NCBI GenBank assembly: GCA_905207535.1
Contig: CAJLLX010000071.1
Coordinates: forward strand, 1 to 9,938
DNA from: an uncultured Muribaculaceae bacterium
GTDB taxonomy: Bacteria > Bacteroidota > Bacteroidia > Bacteroidales > Muribaculaceae
Direction of reading: 5' to 3'
DNA: 9,938 nt
A program made the position numbers and the translations under genes. Shown one piece after another: positions 1 to 6,589 of the stretch. The first letter of the stretch is position 1; each line of letters begins with the position of its first letter. The notes under the pieces were generated by a model. That model saw nothing but the letters and a program-made list of their open reading frames with translations. It did no database searches and was not told the DNA's origin.

Positions 1-1
1 C

Positions 2-2593
2 TCCCTCGCCTCCGACAGCGCCCGGCGTGTGCCCCTCCCGCGCCCCAGCCGCATCAGGCGCGAGAAGGTGGACCTCGACGCGCAGGTGGTGTTCAGCTCC
101 ACCGACTCCATGCTCCTCAAGGGCAACAAGACCACCTTCATGTACGGCGACGCCAGCGTGGACTACGGCGACCTCAAGCTCAACGCCGCCGAGATACAGA
201 TGGACCTCAACAAAAGCGAGGTCTACGCCTGCGGCCGCGAGGACAGCGTGGGCGAGATGGAGGGTGAGCCGGTATTTGAGGAGGGTGGCAGCTCCTACGA
301 GAGCGGCACCATGAGCTACAACTTCAAGACCAAGAAGGGATACATCACCAATGTGGTCACGCAGCAGGGCGAGGGCTATCTCTCAGGCGGCCAGACCAAA
401 AAGACCGAAGACAACGCCTATTACATACAGAACGCGCGCTACACCACCTGCGACAACCACGAGAATCCCCACTTCTACCTGCAGCTCACACGTGGCAAGA
501 TGCGTCCGAAGAAAAATATCGTGGTAGGTCCGGCCTACATGGTGCTGGCGGGCTTGCCTCTGCCCATCGCGGTGCCCTTCGGCTACTTCCCCTTCACCGA
601 CAAGTATGCCTCGGGTGTGATCTTCCCCACCTTCGGCGACGACTACAACCGCGGTTTCTATCTCAGCGACGGCGGATACTACTTCGCCATCAACGACAAC
701 ATAGACCTGGCCCTCACGGGCGAGATCTACACCAAGGGCTCCTGGGGCCTCTCGGCGCAGAGCACCTACCGCAAGCGCTACAAATTCAACGGCAGCTTCA
801 GCATCAACTACCTCAAGAGCGTCTACGGCGAGAAGAGCGACCCCGATTACTCCACTTCCACCAACTTCCAGGTGATATGGAATCACACCCAGGACGCCAA
901 GGCCAACCCCAATATGAACCTCTCGGCCTCGGTCAACTTCACCACCTCGGGCTACACCCGCAACTCGGTCAACTCCTACTATTCTTCCTCGTTTACCGAA
1001 AACACCAAGTCGTCGACCATCAACCTCAGCTACCGCTTCCCCAACTCCAAGTGGTCGCTGTCGACTTCTATGAATGTGAGCCAGCGCACGCAGGACAGCA
1101 CCCTGAGCGTGTCGTTTCCCAACATCAACATCACCATGTCGCAGACCTTCCCCTTCAAGCGCAAGCACGCCGTGGGCGCCGAACGCTGGTATGAGAAGAT
1201 CCGCATGTCGTATTCGGGACAGTTTCAGAACTCGCTCACGGCTCAGCAGAATGTGTTTTTCAAGAAATCGCTCATCAAGGACTGGCGCAACGGCATGCGT
1301 CACCAGATACCGATCTCGGCCACATTCCCGCTGCTCACCTACATCAATGTGACCCCGTCGATCACCCTCACCGACCGCATGTACACCCAGAAGGTGCGCC
1401 GCCAGTGGGATCCCGCCGCCTCGGCCGAGGTGGCCGACACCACCTACAGCTTCTACAACGTGTGGGACTTCAACGCCTCCATCTCTCTCGACACCAAGAT
1501 CTACGGCTTCTGGAAGCCGCTACCCTTCCTGGGCGACAAGGTGAAGATGATACGCCACGTGCTCACCCCTACGGTATCATTCTCGGGCGCGCCCGACTTC
1601 TCCTCCTCCTTCTTCGGCTACTACGGCTCCTACAGCTACACCGACCCCCAGGGGCAGACGCAGACAAGGAAATACTCCATGTTCCCCAACGCCCTCTACG
1701 GCGTGCCGGGCCAGGGACGCTCGGGTACGGTGTCCGTATCGCTGGCCAACAACCTGGAGATGAAGGTGAAGAGCGACAACGACTCTATCGGCGAGAAGAA
1801 AATCTCGCTCATCGAGAATTTCAGCGTATCCCAGAGCTACAACTTCGCCGCCGACTCGCTCAACTGGAGCAACATCAACACCTCGCTGCTGCTGAGGCTC
1901 ACACGCCAGTTCAACCTCAATCTCTCGGCCACCTGGGACGTCTACACGTATCAGCTCAACTCTGCCGGCAACCCCGTGCGAGTCAATATCCCCCGCTGGA
2001 AGGCCGGAAAGGGCCTCGGACGCCTCTCCTCCACCGGCACGTCGTTCAGCTACACCTTCAACAACGACACCTTCAAGAAAAAGGATAAAAACAAAAAGCC
2101 CGACACCAACAATAACACCAACAATAACAACGACGACAACTGGGACGCGGACGACGACTCGGGTGGCCGAGGCAACGACCGCGGCCACAGCCACGACGAC
2201 CTCCAGCTCGATGCCGACGGATATGTGCCGTGGGAGGTGCCCTGGAGCCTCAGTGTCAACTACTCTGTCAACTACAGCTACGGCGCCTTCAACAAGAAGA
2301 AGATGGAGTATGACGGCAAAATCACCCAGAATCTCAGTCTGTCGGGCAACATCCGCCCTACGAAAAACTGGGAGTTCTCGGCCAGCTGCTCCTACAACTT
2401 CGATCTGAAGAAGATAGCGTATATGAACATCAACATATCGCGCGACCTCCACTGCTTCACCATGCGCGCCAGCGTGATCCCCGTCGGTCCCTACAAGTCG
2501 TACAACTTCCACATCTCCGTGAAGTCGTCGCTCCTCCAGGATCTCAAATACGATAAGAGGAGCTCCTACTCGAATGGAGTGAAGTGGTATTAA
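2..2593 (+). CDS. lptD: LptD-like LPS assembly outer-membrane protein, 5' partial
   Basis: Outer-membrane barrel that inserts lipopolysaccharide into the outer leaflet at the end of the Lpt pathway. The frame is open to the window edge, so the signal peptide and extreme N-terminus are missing; 863 residues are visible. The GTG at 29 is probably an internal Val, not the start. An OstA/LptA-like periplasmic domain comes first (about 74-450; MYGDASVDYGDLKLNAAEIQ), then a TTCDNHENPHFYL motif (about 440-480) typical of Bacteroidetes LptD. Next comes a long run of alternating aromatic/polar beta strands ending in VGPYKSYNFHISVKSSLLQD. A Lys/Asn/Asp-rich insert lies at about 2072-2220. There are only four cysteines in the visible part: two N-terminal (230, 449) and two near the C-terminus (2387, 2453). 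It converges with the DJ-1-like gene across 222 bases. The family call is firm; the activity is inferred. Confidence 0.9.
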   Translation, partial: SLASDSARRVPLPRPSRIRREKVDLDAQVVFSSTDSMLLKGNKTTFMYGDASVDYGDLKLNAAEIQMDLNKSEVYACGREDSVGEMEGEPVFEEGGSSYESGTMSYNFKTKKGYITNVVTQQGEGYLSGGQTKKTEDNAYYIQNARYTTCDNHENPHFYLQLTRGKMRPKKNIVVGPAYMVLAGLPLPIAVPFGYFPFTDKYASGVIFPTFGDDYNRGFYLSDGGYYFAINDNIDLALTGEIYTKGSWGLSAQSTYRKRYKFNGSFSINYLKSVYGEKSDPDYSTSTNFQVIWNHTQDAKANPNMNLSASVNFTTSGYTRNSVNSYYSSSFTENTKSSTINLSYRFPNSKWSLSTSMNVSQRTQDSTLSVSFPNINITMSQTFPFKRKHAVGAERWYEKIRMSYSGQFQNSLTAQQNVFFKKSLIKDWRNGMRHQIPISATFPLLTYINVTPSITLTDRMYTQKVRRQWDPAASAEVADTTYSFYNVWDFNASISLDTKIYGFWKPLPFLGDKVKMIRHVLTPTVSFSGAPDFSSSFFGYYGSYSYTDPQGQTQTRKYSMFPNALYGVPGQGRSGTVSVSLANNLEMKVKSDNDSIGEKKISLIENFSVSQSYNFAADSLNWSNINTSLLLRLTRQFNLNLSATWDVYTYQLNSAGNPVRVNIPRWKAGKGLGRLSSTGTSFSYTFNNDTFKKKDKNKKPDTNNNTNNNNDDNWDADDDSGGRGNDRGHSHDDLQLDADGYVPWEVPWSLSVNYSVNYSYGAFNKKKMEYDGKITQNLSLSGNIRPTKNWEFSASCSYNFDLKKIAYMNINISRDLHCFTMRASVIPVGPYKSYNFHISVKSSLLQDLKYDKRSSYSNGVKWY
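2072..2220 (+). other. Low-complexity Lys/Asn/Asp insert within LptD
   Basis: About 50 codons change from beta-barrel pattern to a hydrophilic run: a lysine-rich start (FKKKDKNKKP), an Asn/Thr stretch, an Asp-rich stretch, then Gly/Arg/His/Asp before the barrel pattern resumes at VPWEVPWSLSVNYS. No hydrophobic strand interrupts it. In a barrel protein this most likely forms a long disordered loop; which side of the membrane it faces cannot be told from sequence alone. Confidence 0.7.
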
Positions 2594-2747
2594 AGTTCCC
2601 CTATTGGTTTGTAAATGCGGGGATGATGCCGTCAACTGATTGATGATGTGGTCACACAGTAGGGGCGTTATTCATTATATCCCGGATTTTCCACAAATAT
2701 CTTCGCGGCGAGGCAGTAGTGTCGGATAATCGTCAGCATCAAATATT

Positions 2748-2795
2748 GCGCCCCTACAGGTTGATGGCGTTGATGGCGTCAACCTGTAGGGGCGC
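2748..2795. repeat. Long perfect palindrome, possible lptD terminator
   Basis: The 17-base arm GCGCCCCTACAGGTTGA (2748-2764) is perfectly inverted at 2779-2795 around a 14-base loop. The arm-loop region also holds a tandem 9-mer, GTTGATGGC, at 2760-2768 and 2769-2777. On the + strand it is followed by a T-rich stretch (2797-2810), so it could end lptD transcription; it also lies between two convergent genes and could act on both. A partial look-alike (GTAGGGGCG then TTAT) lies at 2659-2671, which suggests a dispersed element rather than only a terminator. Confidence 0.75.
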
Positions 2796-2815
2796 GTTAT
2801 CTATTGTTTTGGGAA

Positions 2816-3388
2816 TCAGAAGTAGAAGTTCGTGGACTTGGGGTAGAAAAGCATGCCGGAGCCTACGCTCTGGGCTACGCTTTCGCCCATGGAGTTGGCC
2901 ACGATGGCCAGGGCGAAGCGGAGGGCGGCCGAGGGGCCGTTGCCGGTGATGATGCGGTCGAGGGCTATCACAGGGGCGTCGCGGTGGATGGCGTTGGGCA
3001 TGAATTTCTCAAATCCCGGATAGCATGTGGCCTCTTTGCCGTCGAGGATTCCCAGTGGGCCGAGCACCACTCCGGGCGATGCGCAGATGGCGGCGATCTT
3101 GCCCGATTGTGCCTGATTGATCAGCAAGGTGTTGAGCGGCTGAAACTTAGCGATGTTCTCAGCTCCGGGCATGCCTCCCGGGATGATGAGCCACTCGGGT
3201 GTGATGAAGTCGGTCTTGTCGTATATCAGGTCGGCGGTGAGGGTGATGCCGTGTGCTCCTGTCACGCTGTGGTTCGGGGTGATAGACACCGTCTTGATGT
3301 CCATGCCGGCACGGCGCATTACGTCGACTACAGTGATGGCTTCTGTCTCTTCGAAGCCGGGTGCCAAGAAAATGTAAGAAGTGTCCAT
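2816..3388 (-). CDS. DJ-1/PfpI family protein, YajL-like
   Basis: A 190-residue single-domain protein of the DJ-1/YajL branch of the DJ-1/PfpI superfamily, cytoplasmic, with no signal peptide. Reported activities in this family include methylglyoxal/glyoxal handling, redox-stress protection and chaperone-like action; which applies here is unknown. Seen in the sequence: the N-terminal APGFEETEA motif with the conserved acidic residue at Glu16; VDVMRRAG (21-28), as in human DJ-1; the nucleophile-elbow AAICASPG with reactive Cys102; CYPGFE (122-127); and ITGNGPSAALRFALAIV (147-163), matching the family's ITxxGP...FALxIV segment. Start at 3388 gives the usual short N-terminus. A promoter-like site lies at 3433-3464. 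It sits downstream of the gap terminator, so it is probably its own unit. An older automatic name for such genes is ThiJ/4-methyl-5-thiazole kinase-like, which I would not use. Confidence 0.9.
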   Translation of the reverse strand: MDTSYIFLAPGFEETEAITVVDVMRRAGMDIKTVSITPNHSVTGAHGITLTADLIYDKTDFITPEWLIIPGGMPGAENIAKFQPLNTLLINQAQSGKIAAICASPGVVLGPLGILDGKEATCYPGFEKFMPNAIHRDAPVIALDRIITGNGPSAALRFALAIVANSMGESVAQSVGSGMLFYPKSTNFYF

Positions 3389-3432
3389 GCTGATCTCGAG
3401 TGTTAAAGGATTAGTAAATTGAATGTTAAACG

Positions 3433-3464
3433 CAAAGAAAATATAAATTGTTCATTAAACCAAA
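3433..3464 (-). promoter_or_regulatory. Bacteroidales-type promoter for DJ-1-like gene
   Basis: On the - strand, TTTG (3461-3464) stands exactly 20 bases before TTTCTTTG (3433-3440). This fits the Bacteroides -33 TTTG / -7 TAnnTTTG pattern, with one departure (TT for TA). The surroundings are AT-rich and transcription would begin about 38 bases before the start codon. Inferred from consensus only. Confidence 0.5.
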
Positions 3465-3637
3465 TCTCAGACCGATTATTTTTTTCGCTCCCCGTCTCTT
3501 TTTTCTAAAAGCGGGGTCGTCCAAGGCGCGTAAAGTGCTGTAAACCAACTGTAACGCATTTGAAAAATTTTGTGTGTCGGCTTCCGCTTAACATTCGCTG
3601 CAATGGTGCCGTCAAGTTGGCGTAAACGTTTGGCGAC

Positions 3638-3676
3638 AAAAAAGCGGCGCTGCGTCCCGGAGGGGGCACAGCGCCG
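3638..3676 (-). terminator. Rho-independent terminator of gap
   Basis: On the - strand, CGGCGCTG (3669-3676) pairs perfectly with CAGCGCCG (3645-3652). The stem extends inward through a T-G pair and further G-C pairs with one mismatch, and is followed directly by GCTTTTTT. It begins 54 bases after the gap stop codon. GC-rich stem plus T-run makes this the clearest terminator in the window. Confidence 0.9.
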
Positions 3677-3689
3677 TTGTAGGGCTAAT

Positions 3690-3711
3690 CACTCGCTACG
3701 ATGAGCGGGTG
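3690..3711. repeat. Small hairpin in the gap 3' untranslated region
   Basis: CACTCGCT (3690-3697) pairs with AGCGGGTG (3704-3711), seven Watson-Crick pairs and one T-G, around a six-base loop. It lies between the gap stop and the terminator and has no T-run, so it is more likely 3'-end structure than a second terminator. Confidence 0.4.
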
Positions 3712-3729
3712 ACGGATGGTTGGGGCTGA

Positions 3730-4740
3730 TTAGCCGTTAACCTTCACCATGCGGGCGATGAGGTCGAGCACCTTGTTGGAGTAGCCGATCTCATTGTCGT
3801 ACCAGCTGACAACCTTTACGAAGGTGGGGGTGAGCTGGATACCTGCCTTGGCGTCGAAGATCGAGGTCAGGGGGCAGCCGAGGAAGTCGCTCGAAACGAC
3901 TGCGTCCTCAGTGTAGCCGAGGATACCCTTGAGTTCGCCCTCAGAAGCTTCCTTCATAGCGGCGCAGATCTCATCGTAGGTAGCGGGCTTAGCGAGGTTG
4001 ACGGTGAGGTCAACTACAGATACGTCGAGGGTGGGGACACGCATCGACATACCGGTGAGCTTGCCGTTGAGCTCGGGGATTACTTTACCTACAGCCTTGG
4101 CAGCACCTGTCGAAGAGGGGATGATGTTGCCGGAAGCTGCACGGCCACCGCGCCAGTCCTTCATCGAGGGACCGTCGACAGTCTTCTGTGTAGCTGTGGT
4201 GGAGTGTACGGTGGTCATAAGGCCTTCTACAACGCCGAACTTGTCGTTGAGCACCTTGGTGATAGGTGCGAGGCAGTTGGTGGTGCAGGAAGCGTTGGAT
4301 ACGAACTGAGTGCCCTTAACGTACTTGTCGTCGTTTACGCCGCATACGAACATGGGGGTGTCGTCCTTGGAGGGAGCCGACATTACCACGTACTTGGCAC
4401 CGGCCTCGATGTGACCCTGTGCTTTCTCCTTGGTGAGGAACAGACCTGTGGACTCAACTACGTACTCTGCGCCTACAGCACCCCAGCCGATCTCAGCGGG
4501 ATTCTTGCATGCGGTAACGCGGATGTGCTTGCCATTGACGATGAGCTCGCTCTTCTCCATGTCGCAGTCTACGGTGCCGTCGAACTGGCCGTGCATGGTG
4601 TCGTACTTGAGCATGTAAGCCATGTAGTCGACGGGGAGGAGGTCGTTGATGGCAACAACTTCGATGTCGTTACGCTTTGTGGAAGCGCGGAATACGAAAC
4701 GGCCGATACGACCGAATCCGTTGATACCTATTTTAGTCAT
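3730..4740 (-). CDS. gap: Glyceraldehyde-3-phosphate dehydrogenase, type I
   Basis: A 336-residue cytoplasmic glycolytic enzyme that oxidises and phosphorylates glyceraldehyde-3-phosphate to 1,3-bisphosphoglycerate with NAD. Seen: the Rossmann opening KIGINGFGRIGR (3-14); Asp33 in INDL, the residue that favours NAD over NADP; the catalytic SNASCTTNC with Cys152; His179 in TVHS; the substrate/phosphate segment TATQKTVDGPS (182-192); the arginine segment WRGGRAASGNIIPSSTGAAK; and WYDNEIGYS near the C-terminus. Length is normal. The reading frame stays open 36 codons upstream, but that stretch is GC-rich leader and the family starts at MTKIGING, so I set the start at 4740. Its own promoter and terminator suggest a single-gene unit, expected to be highly expressed. 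Confidence 0.97.
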   Translation of the reverse strand: MTKIGINGFGRIGRFVFRASTKRNDIEVVAINDLLPVDYMAYMLKYDTMHGQFDGTVDCDMEKSELIVNGKHIRVTACKNPAEIGWGAVGAEYVVESTGLFLTKEKAQGHIEAGAKYVVMSAPSKDDTPMFVCGVNDDKYVKGTQFVSNASCTTNCLAPITKVLNDKFGVVEGLMTTVHSTTATQKTVDGPSMKDWRGGRAASGNIIPSSTGAAKAVGKVIPELNGKLTGMSMRVPTLDVSVVDLTVNLAKPATYDEICAAMKEASEGELKGILGYTEDAVVSSDFLGCPLTSIFDAKAGIQLTPTFVKVVSWYDNEIGYSNKVLDLIARMVKVNG

Positions 4741-4802
4741 AGTGAATAAAAATAAATTATAATGGTTTTTGATTGTCAGATATTCTCTCAAGAATCGCCT
4801 TA

Positions 4803-4839
4803 GCGCGAAGCCGAAATCGGCGCCGGGGCGCTTCGGGGC
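4803..4839 (-). promoter_or_regulatory. GC-rich structured leader of gap
   Basis: This 37-base stretch is almost all overlapping inverted repeats: outer CGAAGC/GCTTCG, and inner GCGC-CCCG-GCGC and GCCG-ATTT-CGGC, which compete with each other. It is set in an otherwise AT-rich leader. If the -7 site at 4851-4858 is used, the structure starts within a few bases of the RNA 5' end. A 5' stem-loop that slows RNA decay is plausible; no known riboswitch class is recognised. Confidence 0.45.
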
Positions 4840-4850
4840 TTTACGCACTG

Positions 4851-4858
4851 CAAAGTTA
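4851..4858 (-). promoter_or_regulatory. -7 promoter element of gap
   Basis: TAACTTTG on the - strand matches the Bacteroides -7 consensus TAnnTTTG exactly, 110 bases before the gap start. I see no good TTTG at the expected -33 position, only T-rich sequence. The same 8-mer occurs before der and yceD. Confidence 0.55.
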
Positions 4859-4950
4859 GTGATTTTTCTGAAAAATCATTGTTAAGCATATATAATAATT
4901 ACAGAAAAATTTCAGTAATGCGGCCAATGAGGTGGGGCACAGGGAGGATG

Positions 4951-5038
4951 GGAAAAATTGGCCACATTCCGGGGGTGACGACGGAGCGCAGGGGACGCAC
5001 GAGGAGAAACGGGGGAGGAGAAGGAATAATTGGCCACA
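4951..5038. repeat. Pair of 16-base direct repeats upstream of gap
   Basis: GGAAAAATTGGCCACA (4951-4966) and GGAATAATTGGCCACA (5023-5038) differ at one base and start 72 bases apart. The core also appears inverted as GGCCAAT at 4922-4928. All lie 60-190 bases upstream of the gap -7 site. They could be protein-binding sites or remnants of duplication; nothing else in the sequence decides. Confidence 0.5.
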
Positions 5039-5089
5039 ACTGCGGCTACGGATGCGAAGTAACCGTCCGGAAATACCCTCCTTGATACG

Positions 5090-5137
5090 AACATTGCGGC
5101 ATCCGAAGCATATGGTGCATTCGGATGCCGCAATGTT
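5090..5137. repeat. Perfect 18-bp-arm palindrome downstream of der
   Basis: AACATTGCGGCATCCGAA (5090-5107) is perfectly inverted at 5120-5137, with a 12-base loop that can add a GCA/TGC pair. A T7 run follows on the + strand (5143-5149), which would make a terminator for + transcription, yet both neighbouring genes are on the - strand. On the - strand the hairpin comes 54 bases after the der stop, preceded by A7 but not followed by a T-run. It could protect the der 3' end, block antisense transcription, or be a dispersed palindrome. Confidence 0.75.
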
Positions 5138-5161
5138 GCTAATTTTTTTCTGAGGACGAGA

Positions 5162-5188
5162 GCCGTCGACAGATGTTGTCGAATCGGC
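5162..5188 (-). terminator. Hairpin directly after der stop
   Basis: On the - strand GCCG-AT-TCGACA pairs with TGTCGA-CGGC around a five-base loop: ten pairs with a two-base bulge. It starts two bases after the der stop codon. No T-run follows, so it is either a factor-dependent or processed 3' end, acting together with the larger palindrome further on. Confidence 0.45.
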
Positions 5189-5190
5189 TA

Positions 5191-6507
5191 TTATTTCTCG
5201 CGCATGAACACCTGGATGGGTGTGCCGGTGAAATCCCAGTTTTCACGAATCTTGTTTTCGAGGAATCGGCGGTAAGGCTCCTTGACCCACTGGGGCAGGT
5301 TGCAGAAGAAGATGAAGGTGGGCACGGCAGCGCCTTTGAGCTGGGTGACGTACTTGACCTTGATATATTTGCCCTTGTTGGCCGGCGGGGGATAGGCGCC
5401 GATGGCTTCGAGCATCACCTTGTTGAGCTGCGACGTGGGCACCTCGCGGCGGCGGTTCTTGTAGACCTCCACGGCGGTCTCTATCACCTTGTAGATGCGC
5501 TGCTTGGTGAGCGCCGAGGTGAAGATGATGGGAAAATCGGTGAAGGGGGCGAAGCGCGAGCGGATGGCCTGCTCGAAATGGCGCTGAGCCTCGATGGATT
5601 TGTCCTCGGCGATGTCCCACTTGTTGACGCACACCACAAGGCCCTTCTTGTTGCGCTGTATGATGCCGAAGATGTTGGCGTCCTGGGCTTCGATGCCACG
5701 GGTGGCGTCGATCATGAGGATGCACACGTCGGAGGCCTCGATGGCGCGGATCGAGCGGATCACGGAGTAGTACTCGATATCCTCCGTCACCTTCTGCTTC
5801 TTGCGGATGCCCGCGGTGTCGACGAGGTAGAAGTCGAAGCCAAACTTGTTGTAGCGCGTGTAGATGCTGTCGCGGGTGGTGCCGGCGATGTCGGTGACTA
5901 TGTGGCGGTCTTCGCCGATGAAGGCGTTGATGAGCGACGATTTGCCGGCGTTGGGTCGGCCCACGATGGCGAAGCGGGGGATCTCTTCGAGCTCCTCGCC
6001 GTCGTCGATGGGCTCGGGGAGCTTCTTGACAATCTCGTCGAGGAGGTCGCCGGTGCCGTAGCCGCTCACGGCGCTCACCGGATAGGGCTCGCCCAGGCCG
6101 AGGCTGTAAAACTCGGGCACGTTGTAGAGCCACTCGTTGGAGTCTACCTTGTTGGCCACGAGGATGACGGGCTTTTTCGACTTGCGGAGTATCTCGGCCA
6201 CATGGTCGTCGAGGTCGGTGACGCCGTTCATGGCATCCACCACGAAGAGGATCTCATCGGCCTGCTCTATGGCCAGGTGCACCTGTTTGTTGATTTCGCC
6301 TTCGAAGATGTCGTCGGAGTTGACGACCCACCCTCCGGTGTCGACGATGGAAAATTCGCGTCCGCACCAGTCGACTTTGCCATACTGGCGGTCGCGGGTG
6401 GTGCCGGCGGTCTCATCCACGATGGCCTGACGGCTCTCGGTGAGACGGTTGAAGAGGGTCGATTTGCCCACATTGGGGCGTCCGACGATAGCTACGAGCT
6501 GTGACAT
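5191..6507 (-). CDS. der: Ribosome biogenesis GTPase Der (EngA)
   Basis: A 438-residue essential GTPase with two tandem G domains that acts in 50S subunit assembly. First G domain: GRPNVGKS (9-16), switch threonines in AGTTRDR, DTGG (56-59), NKVD (119-122), SAVSG. Second: GRPNAGKS (183-190), AGTTRDS, DTAG (230-233), NKWD (295-298), SAL. The C-terminal KH-like domain covers about 354-438 and includes YIKVKYVTQ and the PxxFxFFCN segment usual for the family. Length is normal and all guanine-binding motifs are intact. Start at 6507 places the P-loop where it is in homologues. It follows era by 82 bases in the same direction, but a -7 match at 6566-6573 suggests it can be transcribed on its own. 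Confidence 0.97.
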   Translation of the reverse strand: MSQLVAIVGRPNVGKSTLFNRLTESRQAIVDETAGTTRDRQYGKVDWCGREFSIVDTGGWVVNSDDIFEGEINKQVHLAIEQADEILFVVDAMNGVTDLDDHVAEILRKSKKPVILVANKVDSNEWLYNVPEFYSLGLGEPYPVSAVSGYGTGDLLDEIVKKLPEPIDDGEELEEIPRFAIVGRPNAGKSSLINAFIGEDRHIVTDIAGTTRDSIYTRYNKFGFDFYLVDTAGIRKKQKVTEDIEYYSVIRSIRAIEASDVCILMIDATRGIEAQDANIFGIIQRNKKGLVVCVNKWDIAEDKSIEAQRHFEQAIRSRFAPFTDFPIIFTSALTKQRIYKVIETAVEVYKNRRREVPTSQLNKVMLEAIGAYPPPANKGKYIKVKYVTQLKGAAVPTFIFFCNLPQWVKEPYRRFLENKIRENWDFTGTPIQVFMREK

Positions 6508-6565
6508 AGGTGATCTGCGTTGTTGTGTAATGGTAAAGAGTTTGCGCCTCGGCCAGGGAGGAGGA

Positions 6566-6573
6566 CAAAGTTA
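6566..6573 (-). promoter_or_regulatory. -7 promoter element between era and der
   Basis: TAACTTTG on the - strand, 58 bases before the der start and 16 bases after the era stop, matches TAnnTTTG exactly. No TTG is seen at the -33 spacing, where the sequence is AT-rich and then a T-run. It is a plausible internal promoter for der. Confidence 0.45.
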
Positions 6574-6589
6574 CGAAAAAAAGCGGGAA

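Larger units (their letters stand above)
3389..3729. other. Intergenic region between gap and DJ-1-like gene
   Basis: 341 bases with no convincing gene on either strand. It holds, from the gap side, a small hairpin (3690-3711), the gap terminator (3638-3676), an AT-rich middle part, a weak CCCCG/CGGGG pair (3490-3494 with 3512-3516) around a T-rich loop, and the promoter-like site of the DJ-1-like gene (3433-3464). I see nothing further in 3520-3637. Confidence 0.6.
4741..5190. other. Intergenic region between der and gap
   Basis: 450 bases without a supported gene. From the der side: a hairpin right after the stop (5162-5188), an 18-bp-arm palindrome (5090-5137), a segment with a repeated GGCCAATT-type motif (4922-5038), the gap -7 element (4851-4858) and the structured gap leader (4803-4839). 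Short open frames of up to 73 codons run through it on both strands, but they give biased, motif-free translations and overlap the palindrome. Confidence 0.6.

Noticed and set aside
29..31. GTG as the start of lptD
   Set aside because: The frame is open upstream to the window edge and the protein lacks a signal peptide here, so this is most likely internal.
383..1303. Long open frame on the - strand inside lptD
   Set aside because: Antisense shadow of a GC-rich, C-ending-codon gene; translation is Val/Gly/Arg-rich with no motif.
1577..2635. Second long antisense frame over the lptD 3' half
   Set aside because: Same shadow effect; its sequence is a mirror of the LptD codons and shows no family signature.
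3606..3620. GCCGTCAAG resembling the 2748-2795 palindrome loop
   Set aside because: Only nine or so bases are shared and the arms are missing; too short to call a third copy.
4741..4848. 36-codon upstream extension of gap
   Set aside because: Family members begin at MTKIGING; the extra codons fall in the GC-rich leader downstream of the promoter-like site.
4912..5133. 73-codon - strand frame between der and gap
   Set aside because: Starts inside the 18-bp palindrome, has Pro/Ser/Ala-biased content and spans the direct repeats; no motif or start context supports it.
5173..6504. 443-codon + strand frame opposite der
   Set aside because: Covers der almost exactly; der has all GTPase motifs, and the opposite frame is Asp/Gly/Val/His-rich without motifs.
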